DNA from: Geothermobacter hydrogeniphilus
GTDB lineage: Bacteria > Desulfobacterota > Desulfuromonadia > Desulfuromonadales > Geothermobacteraceae
Length of the DNA stretch: 38,748 nt
Direction: 5' to 3'
NCBI RefSeq assembly: GCF_002898515.1
Contig: NZ_PPFX01000042.1
Span: 1 to 38,748 of the forward strand
This document shows, piece after piece, positions 1-7,649 of this stretch. A model generated the notes under the pieces. The model did not search any database. It was not told the DNA's origin and saw only the letters and a program-made list of their open reading frames with translations. Both the position numbers and the translations under genes were made by a program. Each line of letters begins with the position of its first letter. Position 1 is the first letter of the stretch.

Positions 1-17
1 AAGCCAAAGGACTCTGA

Positions 18-36
18 CCCCGTCCAGAGGACGGGG
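18..36 (+). terminator. Small GC-rich hairpin, possible terminator
   Basis: CCCCGTC and GACGGGG form a perfect 7-bp stem around a 5-nt loop, followed on the plus strand by GTTTCT. It could end a plus-strand gene lying left of the window. The T-run is short, so termination is uncertain. Confidence 0.35.
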
Positions 37-45
37 GTTTCTACT

Positions 46-512
46 TCACACTAAAAGCTTGACCGCTCCGGGCGAGCCGGCGCCCTCTTCGACAAACGGC
101 GGGAGAAAAGCCGGAAAGAAAATGGTCACCTTGGGGTTCAGGGTCGCCACCAGAAGCCCCTGCCTGAAAATGCTCTTCAGATTTCGCGGCGAACTCTCTT
201 GCGCGGGAGAAACGTTCGGCCCTTCGACAGCAGGGCGTGGAGGCCCAACCAGGTCAGGTACGCGGCCCCAGCCCACTTGACGGCTGAGAATGCAACAGCA
301 GAAGCGGCAAGAATCGCGGACAGCCCAAGGGCGGCAAAAACAACATGCAGAAACGCCCCGAACCAGATGCCGAACATGGCCGAAGAACCGGACCGCCTGC
401 CATACCTGGCCGTCTGAGCGAGAATAAAAGCCGTGTCAGGCCCCGGCGACAGGTTCAACAGCATGGCGGCGGATAAAAATGTCGCCCAGTGGACCGGGAA
501 ATAGTCGAAGAT
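46..512 (-). pseudogene. Decayed LysE/RhtB-family amino-acid exporter
   Basis: Two reading frames together give a LysE-family N-terminal half. One frame carries the hallmark LSPGPDTAFILAQT and hydrophobic segments ending near LTWLGLHALLSKG. The other frame resumes with FRQGLLVATLNPKVTIFF and stops at 46. The frame change lies at about 215-226. The upstream part of the first helix (FPVHWATFLSAAM) is in frame to about 512 but has no start codon in a sensible place, and the last 50 or so residues expected of a roughly 205-residue exporter are absent. The gene is therefore broken by at least a frameshift and probably at both ends. An intact protein would have exported amino acids across the inner membrane. 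A sequencing error could explain the frameshift but not the missing ends. Confidence 0.75.
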
Positions 513-559
513 TGCTTTGCCCTGTCCATGTCTTGAATGGCTGCTCCCGAAGCTTTTGA

Positions 560-772
560 CTACCCCGCGTAACGCGCGGCAAACAGCTTCGGATCCTCCG
601 TAAACGCCTCGATACAGGAAAGACAGATACAGGCCTTGCGCTGCAGTTCCGGCGGAACCAGGTCAATCAACGCGCCGGGAACCTCCACCTCGACACACCA
701 GCAGGGGCCGGCATCGGCGTGCAGCCCGCAATTGTTGTCTTGCTTGCAGATGGGACAGGTTCTGGCGGTCAT
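560..772 (-). CDS. Cysteine-rich CWC family small protein
   Basis: This 70-residue protein has nine cysteines: CPIC near the N-terminus, a CGLH motif, the CWC triplet around residue 25, and a C-terminal CICLSC. The pattern fits the small Cys-rich CWC family, whose members probably bind a metal; the function is unknown. It starts 6 nt after the stop of the AOR-MoaD gene with a G-rich ribosome site (GAGGGGG), so it is co-transcribed and may be translationally coupled. By position it could serve metal handling or maturation of the upstream tungsten/molybdenum enzyme, but that is inference. It has no signal peptide. Confidence 0.75.
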   Translation of the reverse strand: MTARTCPICKQDNNCGLHADAGPCWCVEVEVPGALIDLVPPELQRKACICLSCIEAFTEDPKLFAARYAG

Positions 773-778
773 GCCCCC

Positions 779-3103
779 TCACCCCCCGGCAATGATCGGC
801 AGCAGCGTCACCTCGCTGCCGTCCGGCACCGGGGCCTGGTCTTCGTCGGAGAGGACCATGTTGCCGTTGATGGCGATATTCCAGGAACGATCCTGCAGCT
901 GCTCCGCGGCCTCCGGGATTCGGCGCTGCAGTTCGGCCCGCAGCTGGCCGAGGTCGCTGACCGGCTGGTCGATGATCACCACCCCTTCCGGCGCCCCGGG
1001 CAGCGGCTGCGGCAGTTTGACCTGAACGCAGAAACCGGTTGCCACCCGGGAGAGTTTCGCGTGCCAGTCAGGAGCCGGAAGTCCTTCTGAATTGAGACCG
1101 GTGAGCCGGTAGAAACGCTGCTTCAGCTCTTCGAACCGCTCCCGGTCGATCTTCTCCCCCTTGAACGGACCGACCTTGATCGGCTCCTCGAACCAGCGCC
1201 GCGGCAGAGTATCATCCTGCGCCCGCAGGCCGAGGCTGAAGTTGAGCATCCGCTCCAACCCGGTGATGTTGCGACCGATTTCGTCCAGCTCATCCCCGCT
1301 CAGGGAAATCCCGGTAAGTCCCCTGATCTGCCCGGCGAAGAGTTCCAGGTCGGGGGTCGACGGCGAATTGAACAGCTTGGTGTTGAAGCGGCACATGCCG
1401 ACCGCGTCGCCGGCGGCGAAGGTATTTTCGCAGCGACGGACGGCGTACTCCTTGCCCTCGTAGGAGGTCGGCTGCGGCGCCACCACGCCGCCGTAGAGAG
1501 CGGTCTTGAACGCCGCGTCGTCGTTGATGCGGGCGTTGATCTCCAGGGTGGCGCGGTTGCGCAGGTGATCCATGCCGCGGGTGGCGACCGCCAGGCCGAG
1601 GGCGAAGGCCTTGAGGATGCGGGCGTCGTGGGGATCGGACTGGAACAGCCCCTTGGAAGCCATGCAGTAGTCAAGCGCCTCGGCCGGGTACTTGCCCTGC
1701 TCCACCGCCCGGCTGGAACAGGCGATGGTGTCGCCGAAACCTTCCCGCTTCGCGGTCATGAACAACAGTTGCTCGATGACCGGGTAATTGCCCCAGGTCA
1801 GTTCCAGCCCGCCGGTATCTTCTTGATCGATGATACCGCGCTGGTAGAGTTCCATCGCCCAGGCGATGGCGCTGCCGCAACTGGAGGCGTCGAGGGCGAG
1901 ATCGTTGATGATGTTGTTGAGCCTTAAGACCTGTTCCGGCTCCTTGAGGCCGATGTCGGGACCGAACTTGCCGACGATGATGTATTCCGGCCCTTCCCCC
2001 TTGTCGTACTGGTCGAACACCCCGTCATTGTTGATGCCGTTGTAGGTCCGCTGCTTGTGATGCTCCAGCGTGCTCTGGTCCTTGTCGTAGCTGGCGTTGC
2101 CGGCGATGCCGGTCAGGGCACTGGCGCCCCAGCCCCCCTTGCCGCCGGGCAGCATGTCGTTGTTGGCCCGGCAGCAGACCGGACACTTGTAGCAGCCGCT
2201 CATGTTCGGTCGGTAGGGATCGAAATTGTCGGCGTCGAGGCTGTCGTGCCAGGTGGTCTCCTGGTTGTTCTTGGTGCCCATGGCGCCGAGAACCCGGCTC
2301 GGCTTGTAGAGGAACGGCGTGCCGACCTTCTTCAGGGCGTTCTGCACCACGCTGGCGGAGAGGATCTTCTTGCCGATCTCGCGGTTTCGCCGCTTGTAGT
2401 CGGCCGTGAGGTCGAACTCGGGCGGCTTGCCGAGCAGCAGGATCGCCTTGAGGTTGAGGCTCCCCATTTTGGCGCCGCCGCCGCCACGCGCCCAGATCGA
2501 TTTCTGCCCGGCCATGATGCCGCTGCACAGCACCCGGTTCTCCCCGGCGCTGCTGATGCGCGCCATGGCCATATCCTTCTGTTCTGTACAGGCAAAATCG
2601 CGTTCAATCGCCGCCGTGAACGCGATATTGTCCATGCCGCGATAGGGCGTGGCATCGACAAAGGCGACCTGGTCCCGGTCAATCTTCAGCAGCGTCCACT
2701 GCGAATTGCGCCCGTAAAGTACCAGGTGATCATACCCGTGGCGCTTGAGAAAGGCGGGAAAGTAGTCGCCGGCGTTGCTGTCGAGAATCGCCCGGCTTTC
2801 CGGTGAGCGACTGGTGACGTTGCCGCGGGTGGCGCTCGGCATGTTGGCGGTCAGGATCCCGGCGCCGAAGATCAGCGGCACCCCGGGGTCGAGGGGGTCA
2901 AGCCCCGCGTCCAGCAGATTGTAGAGCAGGAACATGTTGCCGCCGCGCCCGCCGAGAAAGGTCTTGACCACCTCCACCGGCAGATAGGCGCGCCGACTCT
3001 CGCGACGTTCCAGGTCGACGAACAGCACCGCGCCCTGGGTCGGGTACTGCGGTTGTTCCAGCATCCGCTCAACAAGTCGATCAACCCGCACTCTGATATC
3101 CAT
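779..3103 (-). CDS. AOR-family aldehyde:ferredoxin oxidoreductase with C-terminal MoaD-like domain
   Basis: A 774-residue member of the tungsten aldehyde:ferredoxin oxidoreductase family, which oxidises aldehydes to acids with ferredoxin as acceptor. The N-terminal AOR domain shows FLGGRGGN near residue 50 and the pterin-binding stretch GGGGAKMGSLNLKA near 207. Cluster cysteines are C304, C307, C311 (C-x2-C-x3-C) and C571 in GMCRFN. AOR proteins usually have about 600-650 residues. The last 84 or so residues (from about 691) are a beta-grasp MoaD/ThiS-like domain ending in IIAGG, the di-glycine tail used as sulfur carrier in pterin cofactor synthesis. GAGGA lies just before the ATG. In the neighbourhood of aromatic acid genes, arylacetaldehydes are plausible substrates, but this is not shown by sequence. 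Confidence 0.88.
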   Translation of the reverse strand: MDIRVRVDRLVERMLEQPQYPTQGAVLFVDLERRESRRAYLPVEVVKTFLGGRGGNMFLLYNLLDAGLDPLDPGVPLIFGAGILTANMPSATRGNVTSRSPESRAILDSNAGDYFPAFLKRHGYDHLVLYGRNSQWTLLKIDRDQVAFVDATPYRGMDNIAFTAAIERDFACTEQKDMAMARISSAGENRVLCSGIMAGQKSIWARGGGGAKMGSLNLKAILLLGKPPEFDLTADYKRRNREIGKKILSASVVQNALKKVGTPFLYKPSRVLGAMGTKNNQETTWHDSLDADNFDPYRPNMSGCYKCPVCCRANNDMLPGGKGGWGASALTGIAGNASYDKDQSTLEHHKQRTYNGINNDGVFDQYDKGEGPEYIIVGKFGPDIGLKEPEQVLRLNNIINDLALDASSCGSAIAWAMELYQRGIIDQEDTGGLELTWGNYPVIEQLLFMTAKREGFGDTIACSSRAVEQGKYPAEALDYCMASKGLFQSDPHDARILKAFALGLAVATRGMDHLRNRATLEINARINDDAAFKTALYGGVVAPQPTSYEGKEYAVRRCENTFAAGDAVGMCRFNTKLFNSPSTPDLELFAGQIRGLTGISLSGDELDEIGRNITGLERMLNFSLGLRAQDDTLPRRWFEEPIKVGPFKGEKIDRERFEELKQRFYRLTGLNSEGLPAPDWHAKLSRVATGFCVQVKLPQPLPGAPEGVVIIDQPVSDLGQLRAELQRRIPEAAEQLQDRSWNIAINGNMVLSDEDQAPVPDGSEVTLLPIIAGG

Positions 3104-3139
3104 GAGGTCCTCGCATCTGAAAAATCTGGATTCGCCGGG

Positions 3140-3796
3140 CTAGCTCTGTTCAGCCTCGGCGGCAAAATCTCCATCGACAGGGCCACCCAGCAGTTTCGGG
3201 CTATGACGACGAAAGGTGGTCAGAATCTCCTCAAAGGGAACATCTGCAAACACGCCCCGATCGTGGACATATTCCAGGTGTCTGCGCTGATCAACATCGT
3301 AAGGATGAAAAATCGAATCCTCGCGGCCATCGAACTCCAGCGGTTTGACCCGGAAGCGGGTACAGAGCTCGAGATTGAAGGCCGGGGTCGCCTTGACCCA
3401 GCGCCCATCCAGCAGAATTTCCGTAAAGGCATGCCAACGCATCAGGTCGCCGCCGTTAAGCTCCCTCAGTCGTGGCGTGGTGAGGTGATTTCTGACATCG
3501 GCAAACCCGAGACGGGCCGGGAGACCCATGGCGCGACAGCAGGCCGCCAACAGGGACGCCTTGGAGATGCAGAACCCGAAGCCCCTGCCGAGGACACTGC
3601 TGGCCCGATAGTTTTCCACATCGGTGAAATCCAGATAGGGGGTGTAGCGGATTCCGTCCCGCACTGCGTAATAGAGGTTTACGGCCTGGTCAATGGGGCT
3701 GGCGGCGTCGCCGGCAATGATATGGGCAAAGTCCCGGACCGCATGACTGTCAGAGTCAACAAATTCGCCCGGCTGAAGAAAGGTCGAACGTTCCAT
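3140..3796 (-). CDS. Transglutaminase-like (papain-fold) domain protein
   Basis: A 218-residue protein with a transglutaminase-like core. The probable nucleophile is C76 in GFGFCISKASLLAACCRAMG, and the probable histidine is H122 in RWHAFTEI. The third catalytic position, usually an Asp in a W...D.T context, reads WVKATPAFN here, so the triad is not complete at the usual place. Such bacterial proteins are usually proteases or amidases of unknown substrate. No signal peptide is visible, suggesting a cytoplasmic location. The start lies 4 nt after the stop of the universal stress gene and has only a weak ribosome site, which points to translational coupling. Its substrate is unknown. Confidence 0.8.
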   Translation of the reverse strand: MERSTFLQPGEFVDSDSHAVRDFAHIIAGDAASPIDQAVNLYYAVRDGIRYTPYLDFTDVENYRASSVLGRGFGFCISKASLLAACCRAMGLPARLGFADVRNHLTTPRLRELNGGDLMRWHAFTEILLDGRWVKATPAFNLELCTRFRVKPLEFDGREDSIFHPYDVDQRRHLEYVHDRGVFADVPFEEILTTFRRHSPKLLGGPVDGDFAAEAEQS

Positions 3797-3800
3797 CTTT

Positions 3801-4226
3801 TCAGAACAGCAGCATCGGGCAGTTCACCTTGTGCATCGCCGCGTTGGTGATCGAACCGAACAGGATGTCGCTGACCTCGCCGCCCCCCTCGTGGCGCGCC
3901 ATCACCAGCAGGAAGATCTCCTCTTCGGCGTCGATCTTCTTGATCACGGCGATCGGGTCACCCTCTTCCAGCCGCAGTTCCGGGTTGAACCCGGCCTCGC
4001 GAAAACGCTCGGCGAACTTCTCCAGGAACTTGTACCCGGCCTCGCGGGCCCGCTCGCGGATGCTGGCCAGCTGCGGTTCCGGGATCGCCCGGTAGGAGAG
4101 CTTGTCCTCCAGCACGTGCAGCAGGGTGATCCGGTCGGGGAACCGGGTGCGGTTGCCGAGAAATCCGCTGATCGCTTTTTCCGTGGTTTCCGAGTCGTCG
4201 ACCGGAATAAGAATCCGTGCGTTCAT
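3801..4226 (-). CDS. Universal stress protein (UspA family)
   Basis: A single-domain USP of 141 residues, beginning with the family's ILIPVDDSE strand-loop and ending with a glycine-rich loop and FGSITNAAMHKVNCPMLLF, which match the usual nucleotide-binding G-x(9)-GS end and the last strand. USPs are cytoplasmic, often ATP-binding proteins that help cells survive stress. The start is preceded by a strong GAGGAGGT. It lies 55 bp downstream of dctM and 4 bp upstream of the transglutaminase-like gene. USP genes beside TRAP transporters are known in other bacteria, where some bind the permease, so a transport-linked role is possible. Confidence 0.88.
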   Translation of the reverse strand: MNARILIPVDDSETTEKAISGFLGNRTRFPDRITLLHVLEDKLSYRAIPEPQLASIRERAREAGYKFLEKFAERFREAGFNPELRLEEGDPIAVIKKIDAEEEIFLLVMARHEGGGEVSDILFGSITNAAMHKVNCPMLLF

Positions 4227-4280
4227 AGCTACCTCCTCAAGTAGGTCATTATACCACCTGGACCCGGTTCAACCGAACGG

Positions 4281-5588
4281 TCAGCCGTACACCAGCCGCG
4301 GCAGGAACAGCACCAGGTCCGGCCAGTAGGTCAGCACCATGAGGATCGCGATCTGAATCACCAGAAAGGGAATGACCGAGCGGGAGACATAGAGCAGGTT
4401 GCGATCGACAGTAGCCCCGGAAATGTAAAGACTGACGCCCAGCGGCGGGGTGCAGTAGCCGATGCCGAGGTTGATGGTCATCAGCAGCCCGAAATGCATG
4501 GTGTCGATACCGAACTGCGACAGCAGCGGCAGAAAAATCGGGGTCAGGATCAGGGTCGCCGAAATGATGTCCATGAACATGCCGACGATCAGCAGCAGGA
4601 TATTGACCGCCAGCAGGAACACCCAGGGCGACTGGATGTGACTGACCACCGCTTCAGCGATCTGGTTCGGGATCTGCTCGAAGGTGAGAAATTCACCGAA
4701 CACCGACGCCCCGGCGACGATCACCAGCAGGGTCGCGGAGGTCACCGCGGAGGAAACCACCACCTGTTTGACGTCACGCAGCTTCATATCCTTGTGAATG
4801 AAGATCTCGACGAAGAAGGCGTAGAAGCAGGCAACCACCGCCGCCTCGTTGGCGGTGAATATGCCGGAATAGATGCCGCCGAAGATCAGCACCGGCAGGA
4901 ACAGCGCCCAGGCACTCTCCCGCAGGGTGGCCATCGCCTCCTTGAAGCTTGGCCGGGGAATGGTCTTGGTCCCACGGCGGCGACAGAAGAAGTAGGCATA
5001 GAGGCTCATCGCCAGGATGATCAGCACCCCGGGGATAAAACCGGTCAGGAAGAGCGCCTCCAGCCGATCGTTGCTGATCATCGAGTAGAGGATCATCGAA
5101 ATCGACGGCGGGATGATGATGCCGAGGATCGGAGCGGTGGTCATGATGCCGACCGAAAATTCCTCGTCATAACCGTTTTCGATCAACGCCGGAATCATGA
5201 AGCCGCCGATCGCCACCACCGTGGCGACGGTTGAGCCGGAGATGGCGCCGAAGAAGCCGCAGGCGAGAATGCCGGCCATGGCCAGTCCGCCGGGCAGAAA
5301 GCCGACCAGGGTGTTGGCGGTCTTGATCAGCTTCTGAACGATACTGCCGGTGGTCATGACATTGCCGCAGAGGATGAAGAACAGCACCACCGCCAGGGCG
5401 AACTTGTCCATGCTCCGGTAGAGCACTTCAATGGCGATCTGCGGATCAATTCCGACGATCAGCACCAGTCCGACCAGGCCGGTAAAGAACAGCGCCAGAA
5501 ACACCGGCACCGTCGAACCGAGCAGGCCGAGCAGCAGAAACAGGATAATCAGGTCATTACTGTCCATAACGGTAACGGGCAGACGCAT
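4281..5588 (-). CDS. dctM: TRAP transporter large permease subunit
   Basis: A 435-residue, strongly hydrophobic membrane protein with the DctM features: an N-terminal LLLGLLGSTVPVFLAL helix, GIMTTAPILGIIIPPSISMI in the middle, and LGIGYCTPPLGVSLYISG near the C-terminus. It forms the ion-coupled channel of a tripartite TRAP importer with DctQ and the periplasmic DctP. The start lies 33 bp after the dctQ stop and has a poor ribosome site; ATG at 5567 is an alternative. TRAP systems import carboxylates, including aromatic acids in some bacteria; the substrate cannot be read from the sequence. Confidence 0.95.
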   Translation of the reverse strand: MRLPVTVMDSNDLIILFLLLGLLGSTVPVFLALFFTGLVGLVLIVGIDPQIAIEVLYRSMDKFALAVVLFFILCGNVMTTGSIVQKLIKTANTLVGFLPGGLAMAGILACGFFGAISGSTVATVVAIGGFMIPALIENGYDEEFSVGIMTTAPILGIIIPPSISMILYSMISNDRLEALFLTGFIPGVLIILAMSLYAYFFCRRRGTKTIPRPSFKEAMATLRESAWALFLPVLIFGGIYSGIFTANEAAVVACFYAFFVEIFIHKDMKLRDVKQVVVSSAVTSATLLVIVAGASVFGEFLTFEQIPNQIAEAVVSHIQSPWVFLLAVNILLLIVGMFMDIISATLILTPIFLPLLSQFGIDTMHFGLLMTINLGIGYCTPPLGVSLYISGATVDRNLLYVSRSVIPFLVIQIAILMVLTYWPDLVLFLPRLVYG

Positions 5589-5621
5589 CAGCGGCCGTTC
5601 GGTCGACGACCCCTGAAAGCG

Positions 5622-6119
5622 CTAGCCTGCCTTCGACTCCTTCCAGTCTTCAACCATGACAAGCAAGGTCCGGAAAAACATCATCGCACCCATCAGCGGC
5701 AGCACCGCGTAGAAGATCCACTCCGGAATCTGCAGGCTGGCGGTGCGGGCGTACTCGTCCTGGTACATCATCACGGTCATCTGCCAGCCGAGCCGGACCA
5801 TCAGAGCGGAAAAAACCAGCACCGCCAGGTTGGCAAACATGGTCAGCGGCAATTTCAGTTTCGGCAGCATCTGCGGCAGGGCGTCGATGCGGATCAGCGA
5901 CCGGCTCCGCACCGCGGCGATGCAGCCGATATAGGTCGAGAAGTAGATGGTCTTGCGCACCACCTCATCCGACCAGTAGAGATTGACATCGGCGGTCGCC
6001 TTGCGCAGGATCACGTTGGCCAGCGCCACCAGCAGGGCGACCATCACCGCGATGAAAAGGGACCATTCTTCAAACCATCGGAAAACCCGGTCGACAGTCT
6101 GAAAGGTTTTTTTCAACAT
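5622..6119 (-). CDS. dctQ: TRAP transporter small permease subunit
   Basis: A 165-residue protein with four predicted membrane segments and the DctQ signature region (FEEWSLFIAVMVALLVALANVILR, cut here as a description of residues 16-39). Residues SDEVVRKTIYFSTYIGC in the second third are typical. It pairs with DctM in the inner membrane. The ATG has GAGGTGG at good spacing. Between it and the upstream dctP gene lie a terminator-like hairpin and a 163-bp palindromic element, so its expression is probably lower than that of dctP. Confidence 0.92.
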   Translation of the reverse strand: MLKKTFQTVDRVFRWFEEWSLFIAVMVALLVALANVILRKATADVNLYWSDEVVRKTIYFSTYIGCIAAVRSRSLIRIDALPQMLPKLKLPLTMFANLAVLVFSALMVRLGWQMTVMMYQDEYARTASLQIPEWIFYAVLPLMGAMMFFRTLLVMVEDWKESKAG

Positions 6120-6134
6120 CGTCCACCTCGATTA

Positions 6135-6297
6135 CCTGAATCCGTGGGTTTGTGCCGGATGAAGAGTGTAAGTGCTTGGCCTGAATGTGGTTTCCAAAAA
6201 TCTGAGGCGCACCCATAGGTTCGCCGGTGATTTTTGGGAAGCGCAGGCAGGTCAATGACTTGCGCTATTCGCCGGTGACAAGCTCACTGATTCAAGG
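6135..6297. repeat. Palindromic element family B, copy 1
   Basis: A 163-bp element nearly identical in layout to the one at 10266-10427. Its ends are inverted (CCTGAATCCGTGGGTT against the complement of AAGCTCACTGATTCAAGG). Further inner inverted pairs follow: AAGTGCTTGGCCTG with CAGGTCAATGACTTGC, TTCCAAAAATC with GATTTTTGGGAA, and GGCG with CGCC around CACCCATAGGTT. The whole can fold into one long imperfect hairpin. It lies between dctP and dctQ. Confidence 0.85.
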
Positions 6298-6300
6298 GTT

Positions 6301-6335
6301 AAAAAAGGGGTCGGAGAACCGAGTTCTCCGACCCC
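6301..6335 (-). terminator. Strong intrinsic terminator or attenuator after dctP
   Basis: Read on the minus strand, a perfect 13-bp stem (GGGGTCGGAGAAC with its complement, 3-nt loop) is followed at once by TTTTTT. It lies 34 bp after the dctP stop and before dctQ and dctM on the same strand. This fits partial termination that gives more binding protein than permease. Confidence 0.85.
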
Positions 6336-6369
6336 GCTCAACTCTAGATTGAATCAACAGCTATGCGGC

Positions 6370-7413
6370 TCAATCCCCGAGGGTAGTGCGCACCTTGGCC
6401 AGGTAGTCGATACCGATCTTCTTGCCCCACTTGGCGTAGACCGGCTGGGCTTCCTTGATCAGCTCGGCCTTGTCGGCGGCCGACAGGGTGAAGAACTCGA
6501 TGCCGGCGGCCTTGGCCTTGGCGATCTGGTCGGCCTGCTGCTTGCGGGTCAACACGCGGGTCTTGGCGCTTTCCTCCTTGATGGTGTCAAGCAGGATGGT
6601 CTGCAGGTCCTTCGGCAGTTTGTTGAACCAGCGCTTGTTGAGCAGGTGAATGAACAGCCCCTGGGCGTAGTTCAACTCGGTGAAATACTTGGCGATGGTG
6701 AACTTCTTGGTGATGTTGCAGACGATGGCGGTGTGGTCGAGGCCGTTGATGACGCCGGTCTGCAGCGCCTGGGGAACATCCGGCCAGGGCAGCACGGTGA
6801 ATTTCAGGCCCCAGGCCTTGTAGCAGTCGGCATTGACCGGAGCCTGGGCGATACGGAAGTTGACCTTCTTGGCGTCGGCGAGGGTCCGCACCGGGGTGGT
6901 GGTGGCCCAGCCGTAGGTACCGTAACCGGTGATGTCGGCAACCAGCAGCCCCTGGTTCTGGGCGCTGTTGGCGTAGGGGACCCAGAGATCCGGATCATTG
7001 CGGAACTTTTCCAGCTTGTCGAAGGTATCGACCACGTAGGGCAGGTTGACGATCCCGAGGCGGTCGGAAATGTTGGCCGCCGCGACCGACGAGGCCATCA
7101 TCCCCTGCACGGCGCCGAGCTTGAGCTTGGCGATAACGTCCTTCTCGCCGCCGAGCTGGGCCAGCGGACGGAAATCAACGTAGAGACGACCGCCCGACTT
7201 CTTCCAGACCGCGTCACGAATCCGGTAGCCGACGGCGATACCCTCGATAACCGGGTGCGAAATGTTGGAAAGAATGTAGGTGTACTTGGCGCCGGAAGGA
7301 TCAAACTTCGGCTTCCAGGCGGCCAGGGGGTCCTTTTTCTTTCCAGCGGCAAAACTTGGGGCAGCGAGCAGAACCACGACCAGCAGGGCGATCAGAGCGG
7401 ACGTTCTTTTCAT
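6370..7413 (-). CDS. dctP: TRAP transporter periplasmic substrate-binding protein
   Basis: A 347-residue DctP/TAXI-type binding protein, periplasmic. It begins MKRTSALIALLVVVLLAAPSFAAG, a clear signal peptide with cleavage expected after SFA or FAA. The body has family features such as WKKSGGRLYVDFRPLAQLGG, a FRIAQAPVNADCYKAWG segment where ligand-binding Arg is expected, and INGLDHTAIV. The start at 7413 was chosen because GGAGGT lies at good spacing before it and because it opens the signal peptide. A strong hairpin terminator follows the gene. It captures an unknown, probably carboxylate, ligand for the DctQM permease. Confidence 0.93.
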   Translation of the reverse strand: MKRTSALIALLVVVLLAAPSFAAGKKKDPLAAWKPKFDPSGAKYTYILSNISHPVIEGIAVGYRIRDAVWKKSGGRLYVDFRPLAQLGGEKDVIAKLKLGAVQGMMASSVAAANISDRLGIVNLPYVVDTFDKLEKFRNDPDLWVPYANSAQNQGLLVADITGYGTYGWATTTPVRTLADAKKVNFRIAQAPVNADCYKAWGLKFTVLPWPDVPQALQTGVINGLDHTAIVCNITKKFTIAKYFTELNYAQGLFIHLLNKRWFNKLPKDLQTILLDTIKEESAKTRVLTRKQQADQIAKAKAAGIEFFTLSAADKAELIKEAQPVYAKWGKKIGIDYLAKVRTTLGD

Positions 7414-7498
7414 AGACACCTCCAATGGTTGGAATGGGCCCGACACCAGCGATCTGGCGGCAGACAATGAATGAACCCGACAACAAGACAATAGACAA

Positions 7499-7564
7499 AT
7501 AATACGCTGTTTTACTCCATAATTTCCAGCAATTTTTACCCTTTTCTCAACTATTTCAGTTGAG
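7499..7564 (-). promoter_or_regulatory. Possible dctP promoter/operator region
   Basis: Within the 236-bp gap before dctP, CTCAACT-ATTTC-AGTTGAG (7546-7564) is a perfect 7-bp inverted repeat with a 5-nt spacer and no T-run, so it looks more like an operator than a terminator. Downstream on the minus strand lies TATTAT (7499-7504), a possible -10 box, with no clear -35. Confidence 0.35.
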
Positions 7565-7649
7565 ATCAGGATTGAACAAAACTTGTTTTCTCTTTTATCC
7601 CTGAACCCGTGAGCTCAGCATCGCCGGAACAGGCCCGGCAGCGGTGAAT

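Noticed and set aside
779-3103. Calling the AOR protein BamB, the class II benzoyl-CoA reductase active-site subunit
   Set aside because: The other Bam subunits are missing, the MoaD-like tail is unlike what I know of BamB, and the gene is far from the ring-cleavage operon.
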